Assembly (NCBI RefSeq): GCF_040958095.1
Contig: NC_091208.1
Coordinates: forward strand, 11,247,746-11,311,745
DNA length: 64,000 nt
Direction of reading: 5' to 3'
Source of the DNA: Procambarus clarkii
Taxonomy: Eukaryota; Arthropoda; Malacostraca; Decapoda; Cambaridae
Position numbers and translations under genes: made by a program
Shown here: in pieces, positions 42,851 to 53,819 of the stretch
Layout of the letters: each line of letters begins with the position of its first letter
Numbering within the stretch: position 1 is the first letter of the stretch
The notes under the pieces: model-generated
What the model was told of the DNA's origin: nothing
The model's database searches: none
What the model saw: the letters and a program-made list of their open reading frames with translations, nothing else

Positions 42851-43745
42851 ACTTCAGGTATAATCACCGATAGCACTACAGACCATTACCCCACATTTCT
42901 CTTAACTAACAATAGCAAACCACCTCTAGAGTCAAGGGAGTTAAGTTTTAGGCTGCACAATGAAACTGCTATAGACAATTTTATAACTGCTGCTGATAAT
43001 GTCAACTGGGAGTCCGAGTTAGGTAACATAGGGGACATCAACCTAGCAGTGCAATCTTTTCTTCAAAAAACTCTTGGCCTTTATAACACCCACTGTTTCA
43101 TGCTTACTAAACAAGTCACAACCAAAAGGCTTAACAATCCCTGGCTTACAAAGGGAATACTTAAATCCATTAATAAAAAACATAACCTTGAGAAGAAGTA
43201 TAGGTTAGGAATTGTCTCCAAAGAATTCTCAAAGAATTACTCATTATTGCTATCTAAGATAATTAGACGAGCCAAAACTAAATACTACGAAGATAAATTT
43301 ACCCAAATAAAGAGCAACATTAAAAAAACTTGGAGCACAATTTCACAAATATTGGGATTAAAGAAGATTTTAAATAACAAACCAACACTCCTGTCCAATA
43401 GCGATGGTCAGCTTTCAGCCCCAGATTCTGCTATATATATTGAGTTCAATAGGTTCTTCTCTTCCATTGGGTCATCCCTTGCAAATGATATTCCATCTTC
43501 CAGTACTGACGTTAAGGACTATCTTACAGGTAACTATCCACAGTCTCTGTACCTAAAGCCTATTAATTCCACTGACGTCAATGAGATAATCCTTTCCCTT
43601 AAAACCAAGTCTAGTGCCCTTGAGGAGATACCAACTTTAATTTACAAAAAAGCCTCCAGATCTTGAGCCCCTGCTATTGCATTGCTCTTCAACAAGTCAC
43701 TTGAACTCCAAACCTTTCCAGATATTCTAAAAAAAGCGAGAGTTA

Positions 43746-44664
43746 GTTAGTTTAGTTTAGTTCATTTATTATGCACCCCATACCCATCTTGTGGGCGGTA
43801 GTGGAAAGGGTTACAGAGGCACATAATGGGCTCAGGGACTGAACCCCACAATTCATTTAGCTAAGCAAGTTACAATCTTGATGAGCTAGTTACAAAATTC
43901 AATATAAGTCGTCACATCAACAATGGGTTCGAGATCGACCTCAAGTACAGGTTCTAAATTAAGCAACTGACATATGTGGAGAGCAAGTGTCAAAATTTAT
44001 ATGTTTGTCCTGCACACCGCCCCCCCATCCAATGGGCAGCGGTGGATAGGTTACAATAGGTAGGTTTTGATATTTCTAGAGTACGACTTAATCAAACTAG
44101 AAATGCTCTACAAATCAGGGGGCCCAGAATGTGGAATGACCTTCCCAACCATGTTAAAGACTGTACCTCTCTCAACCAGTTTAAGTTAAAAACGAAGCTA
44201 TACCTAATAAATTTCCTGTAACCTACCTTACCCCTCTATTGTCAACCAATGTCTGTTTTTTTTTTAAAGAGCGCTGTTTGTCGACATAATTTTATTTGTT
44301 TTGCTTTTTCATCTATGTTTTCATTTCTTGTTTTCATTCTACTCATTATGCTCAATTAGTATTAAGCTTGTCATTTAAGTTTATCATGCCCGAAACGCTT
44401 TGCGTAATAGTGGCTTTAGGCATTGTATGTACTAGCTCTACCTATAAGTCAACCAATCTTTGTAAAAATTTATTGTATGTATGTACCTTACCTAAATAAA
44501 CATTTTATTTTATTTTTTTATTTTATAATCACTTACTACCTACAGTTAGCAAACTGGGGATATTTGGCTAAAATTTCTGGTAGCAGATCATTTTGAATGA
44601 AATATTGACAAATAGCTGGAACATTGGTTATAGAATTGTTTCTAAATTCACGTATCTTTTCGCA
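43746..44664 (-). mobile_element. LINE-D2, 3' UTR and last codons, split by LINE-A11
   Basis: 43746-44057 and 44525-44664 match the LINE-D 3' UTR at 17020-17470 (ATTATGCACCCCATACCC, CACATAATGGGCTCAGGG, CACACCGCCCCC, TACTACCTACAGTTAGC). The end of the RNase H-linked frame (PEILAKYPQFANCR region) is included. LINE-A11 is inserted at GGTTACAAT and the (TTTGA)n end of LINE-A12 truncates it on the right. Confidence 0.82.
44064..44520 (+). mobile_element. LINE-A11, 3'-end fragment
   Basis: Begins in coding (TTTTGATATTTCTAGAGTAC; FDISRVRLNQTRNALQI, with GGGCCCAGAATG) and runs through the 3' UTR with GCCCGAAACGCTTTGCG to CCTAAATAAACAT and an ATTTT-rich tail. About 455 bp, inserted in the LINE-D2 3' UTR. 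Confidence 0.82.
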
Positions 44665-45387
44665 TCAAATCAAATCAAATCAAATCAAATGTTTATTTAG
44701 GTAAGGTACATACATACAAGAGATTTTACAAAGAGTGATGGATTTATAGATAGGGCTAGTACATACAATGCCTAAAGCCACTATTACGCAAAGCGTTTCG
44801 GGCATGAAAAACTTAAATGACTAAAGCTTAATACTAATTGAGCATAAAGAGTAAACTGAAAACATGGAATGAAAACATAGCTGAAAAAGCAGCACAAATA
44901 CAATTCTGTCGACAAACAGCGCTCTTTAAAAAAAAAACAGACATTGGTTGACAATAGAGGGGTAAGGTAGGTTACAGGGAATTTATTAGGTATAGCTTCG
45001 TTTTTATCTTAAACTGGTTGAGAGAGGTACAGTCTTTAACATGGTTGGGAAGGTCATTCCACAATCTGGGTCCCTTGATTTGTAGAGCATTTCTAGTTTG
45101 ATTAAGTCGTACTCTAGGAATATCAAAACTGAATTTATTTCTGGTGTGGTGCTCATGGGTTCTGTTACAACCTTCTATGAAGCTTTTGAGGTCAGGATTG
45201 GCATTACAGTTTAGCGTTTTATATATGTATAATACACATGAGAGAATGTGCAGTGACTTAATGTCTAACATATTCAGAGATTTGAGTAGGGGTACCGAGT
45301 GATGTCTGGGGCCAGAGTTGGATATTGTCCTAATAGCAGCTTTGTGTTGAGTAATTAGATGACGTAAATGATTTTGGGTAGTAGAAC
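44665..45387 (-). pseudogene. LINE-A12, C-terminal coding and 3' UTR
   Basis: Minus strand: open 99-codon frame (45271-44972; LDIKSLHILSCVLYIYKTLN to WNDLPNHVKDCTSLNQF) and a 3' UTR ending in (TTTGA)n, visible as repeated TCAAA at 44666-44690. Truncated at about 45387 at the junction with LINE-B8. Confidence 0.85.
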
Positions 45388-47840
45388 AAATCTATAGAGT
45401 GTCACACCTTCCCTGATATCCTCAAAAAAGCAAGAGTAACGCCAGTCCATAAAGGAGGCAATCCGGCGGACATAAACAATATAGACCAATATCAATTCTA
45501 CCCATTCTATCAAAAATATTTGAAAAAATTATTTACAAACAGCTCTATTCCTACCTCGTAAAATTCGACATACTCAGCTCCTGCCAGTTCGGTTTCCGGT
45601 CCCAAAAGAGCACCAACGATGCAATCATTAGTCTCCTTGACGTTATCTACTCACCCCTTGACAAAAATGAGTTTCCGATTGGACTCTTCATTGACCTAAG
45701 AAAAGCCTTTGATACTGTCAATCACAACTACCTATTACTTAAACTCCAGGATTATGGAATCCGAGGCCTTGCCCTTGACTACATCCGATCCTATCTTAGT
45801 GACAGACACCAATATGTAACCATCAATGATACAACTTCTTCCACTCTACCAATTACCGTTGGAGTGCCACAGGGCAGTATCTTAGGAACTCTTCTATTTC
45901 TTATATATATAAACGATCTGCCTAATGTCTCTAATATTCTCAAACCTATATTGTTTGCTGACGATACTACCCTTATCTATTCAGACCTCAACCCACGTAC
46001 ACTAAATAATGTTGTGAATAATGAATTAAAAAAAGTCCACTTATGGATGTCACCCAACAAACTAACATTAAACATCGAAAAGACTTACTACATCTTATTT
46101 GGAAGCAAATCATCAAATACAATTCAGCTACAGATAGACAACATTAACATCAGTAATAAAAATGATGGCAAGTTTCTTGGCCTATTCCTAGACAAGAGAC
46201 TCAACTTCAGTACCCACATTCAACACATAACTAAGAAAGTCTCTAAGACAGTTGGTATACTCTCCAAAATCAGATATTATGTTCCTAACTCTGCTCTCCT
46301 CTCACTATATTATGCACTAATCTACCCCTATCTAAATTATGGTATCTGTGCATGGGGGTCTACCACTGCAAACCACCTTAAGCCCATCATCACGCAGCAA
46401 AAATCTGCTATCAGAATAATAACTAACTCTGCTTTCAGACAACACTCAGCTCCCTTGTTTAAAACCCCTAAACTTGCTAAATATTAACTCCCTCCACACA
46501 TTCTCTTGTGTCAACTACATTTACAAAACCCTGTTCTTAAATGCAAACCATGCTCTGAAACTCTCCCTGGACAGATGTAATAGGACCCATTATCACCACA
46601 CCAGAAATAAATATCTCTTTGATATCCCCAGGGTCAAACTTAATCTGTGTAAACACTCTATGCAAATTAAGGGACCTAGTCTATGGAACTCACTCCCTAG
46701 TGAATTGAAAAACTGTAAAACTTTTGCCTTATTTAAAAGCAAAACCAAAAAGTACCTAATTTCATCTTCTTAGTTTCCTACACTGAGCTTTAAATGTGTT
46801 CTGTACCTAGTGTTACCCAATCTCCTAATTTTTATGTATTTAACCCAAACAACCTTATCATTGTGTTCATTGCTGTCTTCTTTTATGTGCTAGCCATACT
46901 TAAATCTCTGAATATGTTAGACATTAAGTCACTGCACATTCTCTCATGTGTATTATACATATATCAAACGCTAAACTATAATGCCAATCCTGATCTCAAA
47001 AGCTTCATAGAAGGTTGTATCAGAACCCATGAGCATCACACCAGAAATAAATACAGTTTTGATATTCCTAGAGTACGACTTAATCAAACTAGAAATGCTC
47101 TACAAATCAAGGGGCCCAGAATGTGGAATGACCTTCCCAACCATGTTAAAGACTGTACCTCTCTCAACCAGTTTAAGTTAAAAGCGAAGCTATACCTAAT
47201 AAATTCCCTGTAACCTACCTTACCCTTCTATTGTCAACCAATGTCTGTTTTTTTCTTTAAAGAGCGCTGTTTGTCGACATAATTGTATTTGTGCTGCTTT
47301 TTCATCTATGTTTTCATTTCTTGTTTTCATTCTACTCATTATGCTCAATTAGTATTAAGCTTGTCATTTAAGTTTATCATGCCCGAAACGCTTTGCGTAA
47401 TAGTGGCTTTAGGGATTGTATGTACTAGCTATACCTATAAGTTAAACAATACTTGTAAATATTTATTGTATGTATGTACCTTACCTAAATCAAATTGTAT
47501 TGTATTGTATTGTATTGTATATGCTGTATTGTGCCTACTAATTTTTGTCAACTACCATTCAAGCTGTCATTGCAATCAATCTGAGCTACCTATGTGCTTT
47601 AATATACTGTACCCACAATTTTCTCTCATCTTTTTTTTTCTTGCCATGTAACTGTTATCATTTTTTTATAAATTTTGCAAGTATTTACCTACTTAAAATT
47701 TTCTGAGATTAAGGACCTGCCTGAAACGCTGCGCGTACTAGTGGCTTTACAAGATTGTAATTACCATATTATGTATCCTCACATTCCCAATGTACCTTCT
47801 TGTATTTGCATAAATAAATAAATAAATAAATAAATAAATG
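45388..47840 (+). pseudogene. LINE-B8, RT copy split by LINE-A13
   Basis: Runs from FNKS/HTFPDILKKARVTPVHK through RT (FIDLRKAFDTVNHNY, VPQGSILGTLLFLIYINDL, FADDTTLIYSD) to the C-terminus at 46773 and the 3' UTR, which continues at 47520-47840 after LINE-A13. A missing base in AACAATATAGACC (45476) and an extra base in AAAACCCCTAAAC near 46465 shift the frame. GPLL reads GTLL in the RT motif. The tail is (AAAT)n. This copy keeps the AG that LINE-B5 lost near 35195. Confidence 0.86.
46898..47519 (+). mobile_element. LINE-A13, 3'-end fragment in LINE-B8
   Basis: From CTTAAATCTCTGAATATG (KSLNMLDIKSLHILSCV) through the C-terminal stop and 3' UTR to CTTACCTAAATCAAATTG and a (TGTAT)n tail. It interrupts the LINE-B8 3' UTR between GTGCTAGCCAT and ATGCTGTATTGTG. 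Confidence 0.85.
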
Positions 47841-47844
47841 CTGT

Positions 47845-49150
47845 TATGGAAATAGTCAACTTGAGGGTTATTTTGAAGACCCAGGTCAATATTGAAATCA
47901 CCTCCTAGAATGATGTGATTTCTGTTGAGATTGTTATTTATGATAAGATTCCTTAACGTTGTCTGAGAATGAAGCTATGTTGGTATTAGGGAATCTATAG
48001 ATGGCACCGATAGTCAGGGAGGATTTAAGAACACTGTTTTCCCAAAAACGGTGGGTTTTCTGAGTGGAAGAGAAAACGTATGTCTGGAAGCTGACTTTAA
48101 CCGCCCCAAGCTGCGCCCGCAACGAGCCGAGGTTATATAAACCTGACAGAGACTGCGTGACCCTCTTCCCGACAAATCAGCAGCTGCTCTCTTACAAAAC
48201 ACCCACCCTCCTCCCGGGATCCTCTGCATCCTCTGTTTTATTTTTGAAAGGGACTGGCCCACAGACGGCCTCAGGGGCACTTGCTCTAGCAAGGCTAAGC
48301 ATTTGCTGTATCTTTGGGGGTGCTCCGCCGGAACCCCCAAAGTGATAAGCCTGCAGATAGCTAAGAAATATTCCCATGAATTGTAATTAGTGTAATTAAA
48401 TTAATGCAACTTTCATTTACTACCTATGGATGTAGTTATTAATTGTAATTGATTTCTACTTTATCATTAAGGATTATTCATTATAATTATTCCTTAATAC
48501 TTTATTGTTATGCACTAGTCAATAATTATTTATCATTCATCCTAATTAGCTATTTGATTCATTAAAAATAATTGCTTATCATTATACTATTTGTTATTAT
48601 TATTATTTATTATATAATAATAATTACTTTATTATTTATTAATTTGTTATTTATTAATTTATTATTTATTAATTTATTATATATTAATTTATTATTTACC
48701 ATTATAAAATAGTCCCCAATCTGAGCACGTTTTCTTCCAACCTCAGAAAAAGGGATTTACTGGAGAACTTGCCAAAGGTATTTTCACATATAGTCGTCTC
48801 TATCACTAATGACCCTATTGCAGATGAAGGTATCTTTGTAATATATTGCTTTGCCACCTCCTTTTTTATTAGGCCTGCAGTTATGAATGGCTTTATAACC
48901 AGCTAAGTTGTAGAGTTGGGTATAGCCTTTACTTAGCCAAGTTTCTGTTAAAATGATGAATGATAATTTAGTACCTAGTGCTGTGAGTAGTGCATTTATA
49001 TCATGAAAATGTTTACCAAGTGATCTAACATTTTCGTTGTAAACTGATAAGCAGGTGCTATTTAGGAGTTTGTTTTTTGCAAGATTTGCTGTGTAATACC
49101 TGCAATAATGATGATCAATGTGCTGATTTGTGGATATGAGAGATTTCGAT
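47845..49150 (-). pseudogene. LINE-B9, endonuclease fragment split by an unknown insertion
   Basis: 47845-48029 (minus) gives the IGAIYRFPNTNIASFSDN to HIILGGDFNID region. 48765-49150 gives the earlier part (VYNENVRSLGKHFHDINALL and SLFITETWLSKGYTQLYN, with NCRPNKKGGGKAIYY-like text, several changes). The order fits one minus-strand copy with a ~735-bp insert. Confidence 0.75.
48030..48764. mobile_element. ~735-bp insertion with a GC-rich core, family unknown
   Basis: Inserted in LINE-B9. The left part has GGTTTTCTGAGTGGAAGAG and AAAACG at about 48055-48078. The right part, reverse complemented, has CTTTTTCTGAGGTTGGAAG and AAAACG at 48733-48757, an imperfect inverted repeat of about 26 bases. 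The core (48080-48350) is GC-rich with TTATATAAACC at 48132-48143 and a hairpin CTTTGGGGGT...ACCCCCAAAG at about 48312-48342. The rest (48380-48715) is AT-rich with ATTTATTAATTT repeats. No coding is recognised. It could be a non-autonomous DNA transposon or an LTR fragment. Confidence 0.45.
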
Positions 49151-49164
49151 CAGTATCATCATGC

Positions 49165-49245
49165 TATGCTATCATGCTATGTACTCTCATAAACCCAATG
49201 AAACTTCTAGTATAAATATAAATAAATAAATAAATATTAGTAACC
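49165..49245 (+). mobile_element. LINE-B 3'-end fragment
   Basis: CATGCTATGTACTCTCATAA, ACCCAATGAAACTTCTAG and a TATAAATAAATAAATAAATA tail resemble the last 80 bases of LINE-B, diverged. Confidence 0.55.
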
Positions 49246-49529
49246 CTCAAGCAAATAAAATAAATATCATAGTTACCCCAAAATTTGCTCTCCGAAGAAA
49301 ATGTTATTATAACTATGGGACTTTAAGCGTCTCCCCGCTCTAACACTGATCAACAATAACAACCTTTGAGTGTCCCCGCGTCAGCATAAAGGGAAAATCT
49401 CCCACATCAAGTCTAACTAAGAAACACACCTCAAATCATATTTAACTGTCAACATTGACTCGTCTCCCAACTTCACCACTCGTGCAGTCATCCGGAGTCG
49501 AGAACAGACAAACTGAACCTGTCATAAAA

Positions 49530-50255
49530 ATGAAAATTCACCACTGTCCAGAGTGTGGGAAGGGATTCACTCGTTCTAACTATATGAAGGCTCATAGGAT
49601 GGTGCATTCGGGTGATAAACCTTATGAGTGTCCGGAGTGTGGGAAAAAATTTAATCATCATGGAAATATGAAAACTCACAGGAAGGTGCATTCGGGTGAA
49701 AAACGTCATGAGTGTCCAGAATGTGGGAAGAGATTCAGTCGTCTTAGAGATATGAAGACTCACAGAATGGCGCACACTGGTGATAAGCCTCACCAGTGTC
49801 CAGAGTGTGGGAAAAGATTCAGTCATCATGGAAATATGAAGAAGCACAGGATGGTACATAGTGGTGATAAATCTCATGTGTGTCCAGAGTGTGGAAAGAG
49901 TTTCAGTCATCTTGGAAATATGAATAAGCACAGGATGGTGCATTCAGGTGATAAACCTTACGAATGTCCAGAGTGTGAGAAGAAATTCAGTCGTCTTGGA
50001 CATGTGGAAAGGCACAGGGTTGTGCATTCAGGTGAAAGACCTTTTGAGTGTGCCGAGTGTGGCAGAAGATTTAGACAACGTGGAACTATAATACAGCACA
50101 TGTTAGTACATACGAGTGATCAACCTCACAAGTGCCCTGAGTGTGGGAAGAGATTCAATCGTCTTCAGCATATGAAGAGGCACAGGAAGTTACATTCGGG
50201 TGACAGGCTAAACATTTTGACTGTGGAAGATGATTCAGAGAATGTCGAAATATAA
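49530..50255 (+). CDS. C2H2 zinc-finger protein, eight fingers
   Basis: A 241-codon frame from ATG 49530 to TAA 50255. The frame is open upstream to about 49455 without an ATG, and GTGCAG at 49482-49487 could be a splice acceptor of a terminal exon. Eight tandem C-X2-C-X12-H-X3-H fingers fill nearly the whole protein, linked by HSGDKP/HTGDKP-type linkers (canonical TGEKP). Contact residues at helix positions -1, 2, 3 and 6 read RNYA, HGNT, RRDT, HGNK, HGNK, RGHR, QGTQ and RQHR. Core position 4, normally Leu, is Met in six fingers, Val in one and Ile in one. A short acidic tail ends TVEDDSENVEI. No KRAB, BTB or ZAD domain is in this exon. It is probably a nuclear sequence-specific DNA-binding protein. 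Whether it is expressed cannot be told. Confidence 0.85.
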   Translation: MKIHHCPECGKGFTRSNYMKAHRMVHSGDKPYECPECGKKFNHHGNMKTHRKVHSGEKRHECPECGKRFSRLRDMKTHRMAHTGDKPHQCPECGKRFSHHGNMKKHRMVHSGDKSHVCPECGKSFSHLGNMNKHRMVHSGDKPYECPECEKKFSRLGHVERHRVVHSGERPFECAECGRRFRQRGTIIQHMLVHTSDQPHKCPECGKRFNRLQHMKRHRKLHSGDRLNILTVEDDSENVEI

Positions 50256-50735
50256 AAAGGCACAAAGCACTTCATTAACCATTAAACCGCTAAGGGCTTT
50301 TTGGCCTGCAATACTGCCAGGTGCAACCCCCCAAAAAAAAAAAAAATTTTACAAAAATTCTTTCGTCTTATAAGTGTTCATTTGTGTTCCACAATCACTG
50401 GAAAAAGAATAAAAAATCGTATGTGGCATATTTTGGCTGCAATAGGGCAGGAGAAATCTGGCTCCCCCCAAAAAATAAAAGAGGCGTTAACAGAGCAGGT
50501 GTCAGACGAGGTCTGCTCCGCCCAAGCTGTCAGGCAGGAGTTGCCACAAAGATATTATTACTTAATTACTTCAATGTCTCTGATTGACTTTTTCTTAGTT
50601 TTTGCAGTAATATTATTCAATAGTACATAGTGTATTATATTTATATAATAAAATGTGTGAACCATCACTATACTCAAAATTATGGTGTGCATACTAGTGA
50701 TTCAATTATTATGTTCATAAAACAATAAACAAATA
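50256..50735. other. AT-rich 3' flank of the zinc-finger gene
   Basis: A-rich run at 50333-50346 and scattered AATAAA-like words; one (ATAATAAAATG) near 50645 could be a polyadenylation signal. The overlapping 88- and 109-codon frames at 50301-50630 have no recognisable motifs. Confidence 0.4.
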
Positions 50736-50739
50736 GTTT

Positions 50740-51480
50740 TGCTGTTATTACACTAGTATACACAGGTTATATGTAAGTATCTGCATGTTTTGGTCACCAT
50801 AACAAAAAACTTAGTTGGTATGGTGAGTCAAAATGCAACGAGGAGTAGCCACCACACCTGCCAGCCAGCCACTGGCCGCCACTCCCTTCCTCACCTCACC
50901 CGCCAACAATCTCCTCGCACCATACTGTTATTGCTTTTATTCACTATATGCAGACATTATATATAAGTACATGTTTTGTTCACCATAACTTCATCTAAGC
51001 TGGTATGGTGAGTTAGGCAATAACAGAGGTCACCACACATAGTCAGCTAACGCTCCCTGCCCTCCCTCACTCGTTCAAGACCAAACACACTAACATTCCT
51101 CCTCCAACCATACTATTTGTAGTGTTATTACACTATATGCACACATTATATATAAGTATCTACGTGTTTTATTCACCATAACTGTACAACTAAGCTGATA
51201 TGGTGCCCAAACAGCATAATGGCCACCATTACACTGCATGACAAGTCATGCAGATAATGCCACCTTCCTTGCAATAATGGCTCCTCCCAACATACTCCTT
51301 TTGTTGTTATTACACTCTATACACACACATATATAAGTATCTACATTTGTGCTCGCCATAGCGAACCATTAAGCTCGTATAGTGAGTCCAGACAGTCAAA
51401 GGTAGACACACAGAATCAGTAGACAATGCTACCTCCCTCCCCACCAAGATTTCTCCTCCCACCACAGCACTATTTATCAC
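50740..51480. repeat. Degenerate satellite, ~181-190-bp period, four units
   Basis: Each unit carries TTATTACACTATATGCACAC, ATATATAAGTATCTAC, a TTCACCATAAC-like block, AAGCTGGTATGGTGAG and a CT-rich CCTCCC segment. The GTAAGTATCTGC/TAAGTATC landmark falls at about 50773, 50963, 51151 and 51333, spacings of 190, 188 and 182. Units are diverged, so the array is old. A 97-codon frame across it is incidental. Confidence 0.8.
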
Positions 51481-52480
51481 CACAATCCTGCTATTATCAG
51501 AATCCTGGTCATTTTTATCACAGGGGTCTTCTGTAATACTATCATCGCTAAATAATAGCATGTACATATATATTTTGACATTTTTAGGCGATGCTGTAGT
51601 CACAAGCTGAACATCAGTGCTGTGAGCTCATGCTGGGTGCGCCAGCCTTGGTGGCTCACTCAGAACTGAGGCTCTCACACCCGGATATGTTACCCACGAT
51701 TTTTTTCTAGGTGGCATGTGTTTACTATCGGTTGTGGCTAGACTATAGCTACCCCTATCCCTCGCGGGGCATTTAAAATCGTGCGCTATACCCCCAATCG
51801 TATATGCATGTATTGCGCAGTTTTGGGAAAGTTACTCCCATCGTATATGTATGTATTGTGCGGTTTAAGGGTTAATTAACCATTCGTCCAATTAATCTTA
51901 CCAGAACAAATGGGGAGGACCTTTGACAAGCCACCAGCTTCCTGTCTTCATTGAGGCCACTAAAGTTTTAGTGGCCCTCAGGTAAATACATTTTGGAAAC
52001 AGTGCATTTGATCTTGAAAATACTGAGCTATCACCTTGTCAGTTGGACATCCTACCAAGGTATTTTTGTTTTCCTTGACAAATATCCTTCGCATTTGAAG
52101 TGAAAAGTCTGCAACATAAGGTATTGAGTTTTTAATATTTTGTTCTTTTACGGAATTTAGACGCTCTTCATGGACCATGCATCATGGAAGCTACCAGTAT
52201 AGAAACCATATTCTCCTCATAGTGTAAGCAAGCATGAGGGGAAACTCAGTGCAGAAGTTAGATGCTCCTCATAGACAAAGCAAGCACAAGGGAAGCTGTC
52301 AGAAAAACATTAAATCATTCATATGGAAACGAATATTTCGGTATCTTAACCAAGTATGAATAAACAAAGTTTTGATTGTCTGTTTTGAATATTTATGTGA
52401 ATAATAATGTGCTTGCTATTTTGGTTCTCTTAAGAAATATTTAAAAATATTATATATTCTCTGATATAATTATAATAATA
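51481..52480. other. Intergenic sequence, no gene
   Basis: Contains two copies of TCGTATATG(C/T)ATGTATTG(C/T)GC(A/G)GTTT near 51798 and 51840, and two imperfect copies of CTCCTCATAG...GCAAGCA near 52213 and 52263. No coding signal was seen. Confidence 0.5.
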
Positions 52481-52710
52481 ATAATAGTAATAATTTTTAT
52501 TCAAAAGAATGTGTGTACAAATAACATAAGAGTTATGTACAATTGTAGGGAGAGAAGTTACACATACAGTACTTATGAAGCCACTATTTTGCAAAGTGCC
52601 TTAAGTGTGGTGTGTGTTAGTGCCTTTGCAGGAATGTAAAAATACCAATACAGTATTATGTAAATGCATAAACCCATTGTACCTAATTGTAAATAAATTA
52701 TTATTATTAT
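52480..52710. mobile_element. Two LINE 3' ends, tail regions adjoining
   Basis: 52480-52604 is a minus-strand LINE 3' end (TTTTTATTCAAAAGAATGTG, ACAATTGTAGGGA, TTTTGCAAAGTG), related to 2865-2990. 52605-52710 is a plus-strand LINE-B-like 3' end (GTGCCTTTGCAGGAATGTAA, CCCATTGTACC, (ATT)n). Confidence 0.5.
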
Positions 52711-53535
52711 AAAGCATTATGGGTATTGGGCATTTATTTGTATTAATCATTTTAGCAAGCATGAGGGAAGTGAGTAGAAAACAGTTTGAAATGTACTAAA
52801 GATGAGACCATTTGCTTCACAAAAAAAAAATATGAAAATAATTTCCATCCTGGAATTTAAAGCTCAAACTGATTTTAATTTTTGTATAGGTCTATTTTTT
52901 TAATTTTAATGCTCTGATAATTGAGAAAAAATTTGTGTGCTTTGCAAAATTTCATCTTGCTTTGTGACTAATATAAATCACTTCAAAATTTATATTAGTC
53001 AGATTTTAATTTATTTAAATTAGAATGTGTCATTTATATAGGCTAGCATTAGATAATCTTATTAGTCTAGCATAAATTCAGTATATTGGTTCAAGTATGG
53101 CATTTATATTTTTTCAAGTCAGACATATTTATCAATAGCAGTCTTTCCTATGTCCAAGTAGTTATATTAGCGTTAATTTGGTATTTATATTTATCAGAGT
53201 CAGAAGTATGTATTGTATTATTCTTGCCTATCTTCAGCAGTTTGGCTATATTAACCTGACTGGTATTTATATTATTCCGAATCAGGACAATTACTGTACA
53301 TTAACCTGAATCTTGTATTTTTTAAACCAATATTATGCATTTATATTGATGTGACTCTAGAATTTATATTATACATCATGTGGAATATTTCATTCAAGGT
53401 AATTTAGCCTAGGCTTAATTACTGCTAGTACTGTATTTATATGCCTGAATCTGTTTTTTTTTATTAATTCAAAAGAATGGATGCTCTTAAGTTTAAGTAT
53501 TGCATAATTGTTAGCAGGTAAGTCGTCTATGTTTT
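52711..53535. other. AT-rich stretch with weak repeats
   Basis: At 53080-53400 a motif like TTGGTATTTATATT...TCAG recurs loosely at 60-110-base intervals. No gene was seen. Confidence 0.4.
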
Positions 53536-53539
53536 GATT

Positions 53540-53642
53540 GGTCACCTTGAGATGGTTTCGGTGCTTAGTGTCCCCGTGGCCCGGTCCTCGACCAGGCCTC
53601 CTCGTTGCTGGACTGGTCAACCAGGTTGTTGGACACGGCTGC
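53540..53642 (-). mobile_element. LINE-C 3'-end fragment (~100 bp)
   Basis: On the minus strand: CAGCAGCCGTGTCCAAC, CTGGTTGACCAG, GAGGCCTGGTCGAGGACCGG and GGGGACACTAAGCACC. This matches the last codons and tail of LINE-C at 31140-31260, including the coding upstream of tail 1 that SINEs lack. It is therefore a truncated LINE and not a SINE. Confidence 0.8.
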
Positions 53643-53819
53643 TGGTCAATTAATTTCTTGTCCTGATGGATGTGAATTATGTGTAGTTAGTATTTATTTA
53701 GGTTTTATCATTATTTTATATTATTTAATACTTGTAGATAGAATGTTGTGTAATACTTGACTCTTAATTATATAGAACCTGTTAATTATTATATAGAGCT
53801 TATTTGGCAATTTTCTTAA

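Larger units (their letters stand above)
40791..43745 (+). pseudogene. LINE-A9, endonuclease and linker, split by LINE-A10
   Basis: 40791-40980 gives GDFNIDLCEPEHPTAVSF and ATTLDHMWTNITSPLT. It resumes at 42855 with GIITDSTTDHYPTFLLTNN and continues through an open 205-codon linker (43049-43666; NNPWLTKGILKSINKKHN) and on to LLFNKSLELQTFPDILKKA, where it is truncated at about 43745. This is the only LINE-A endonuclease sequence in the window. A TGA at 43664 breaks RS-APAI. Confidence 0.82.

Noticed and set aside
50301-50630. Coding exon downstream of the zinc-finger gene
   Set aside because: Two overlapping frames of lysine-rich peptide from A-rich sequence, no motif, and no consistent frame choice.
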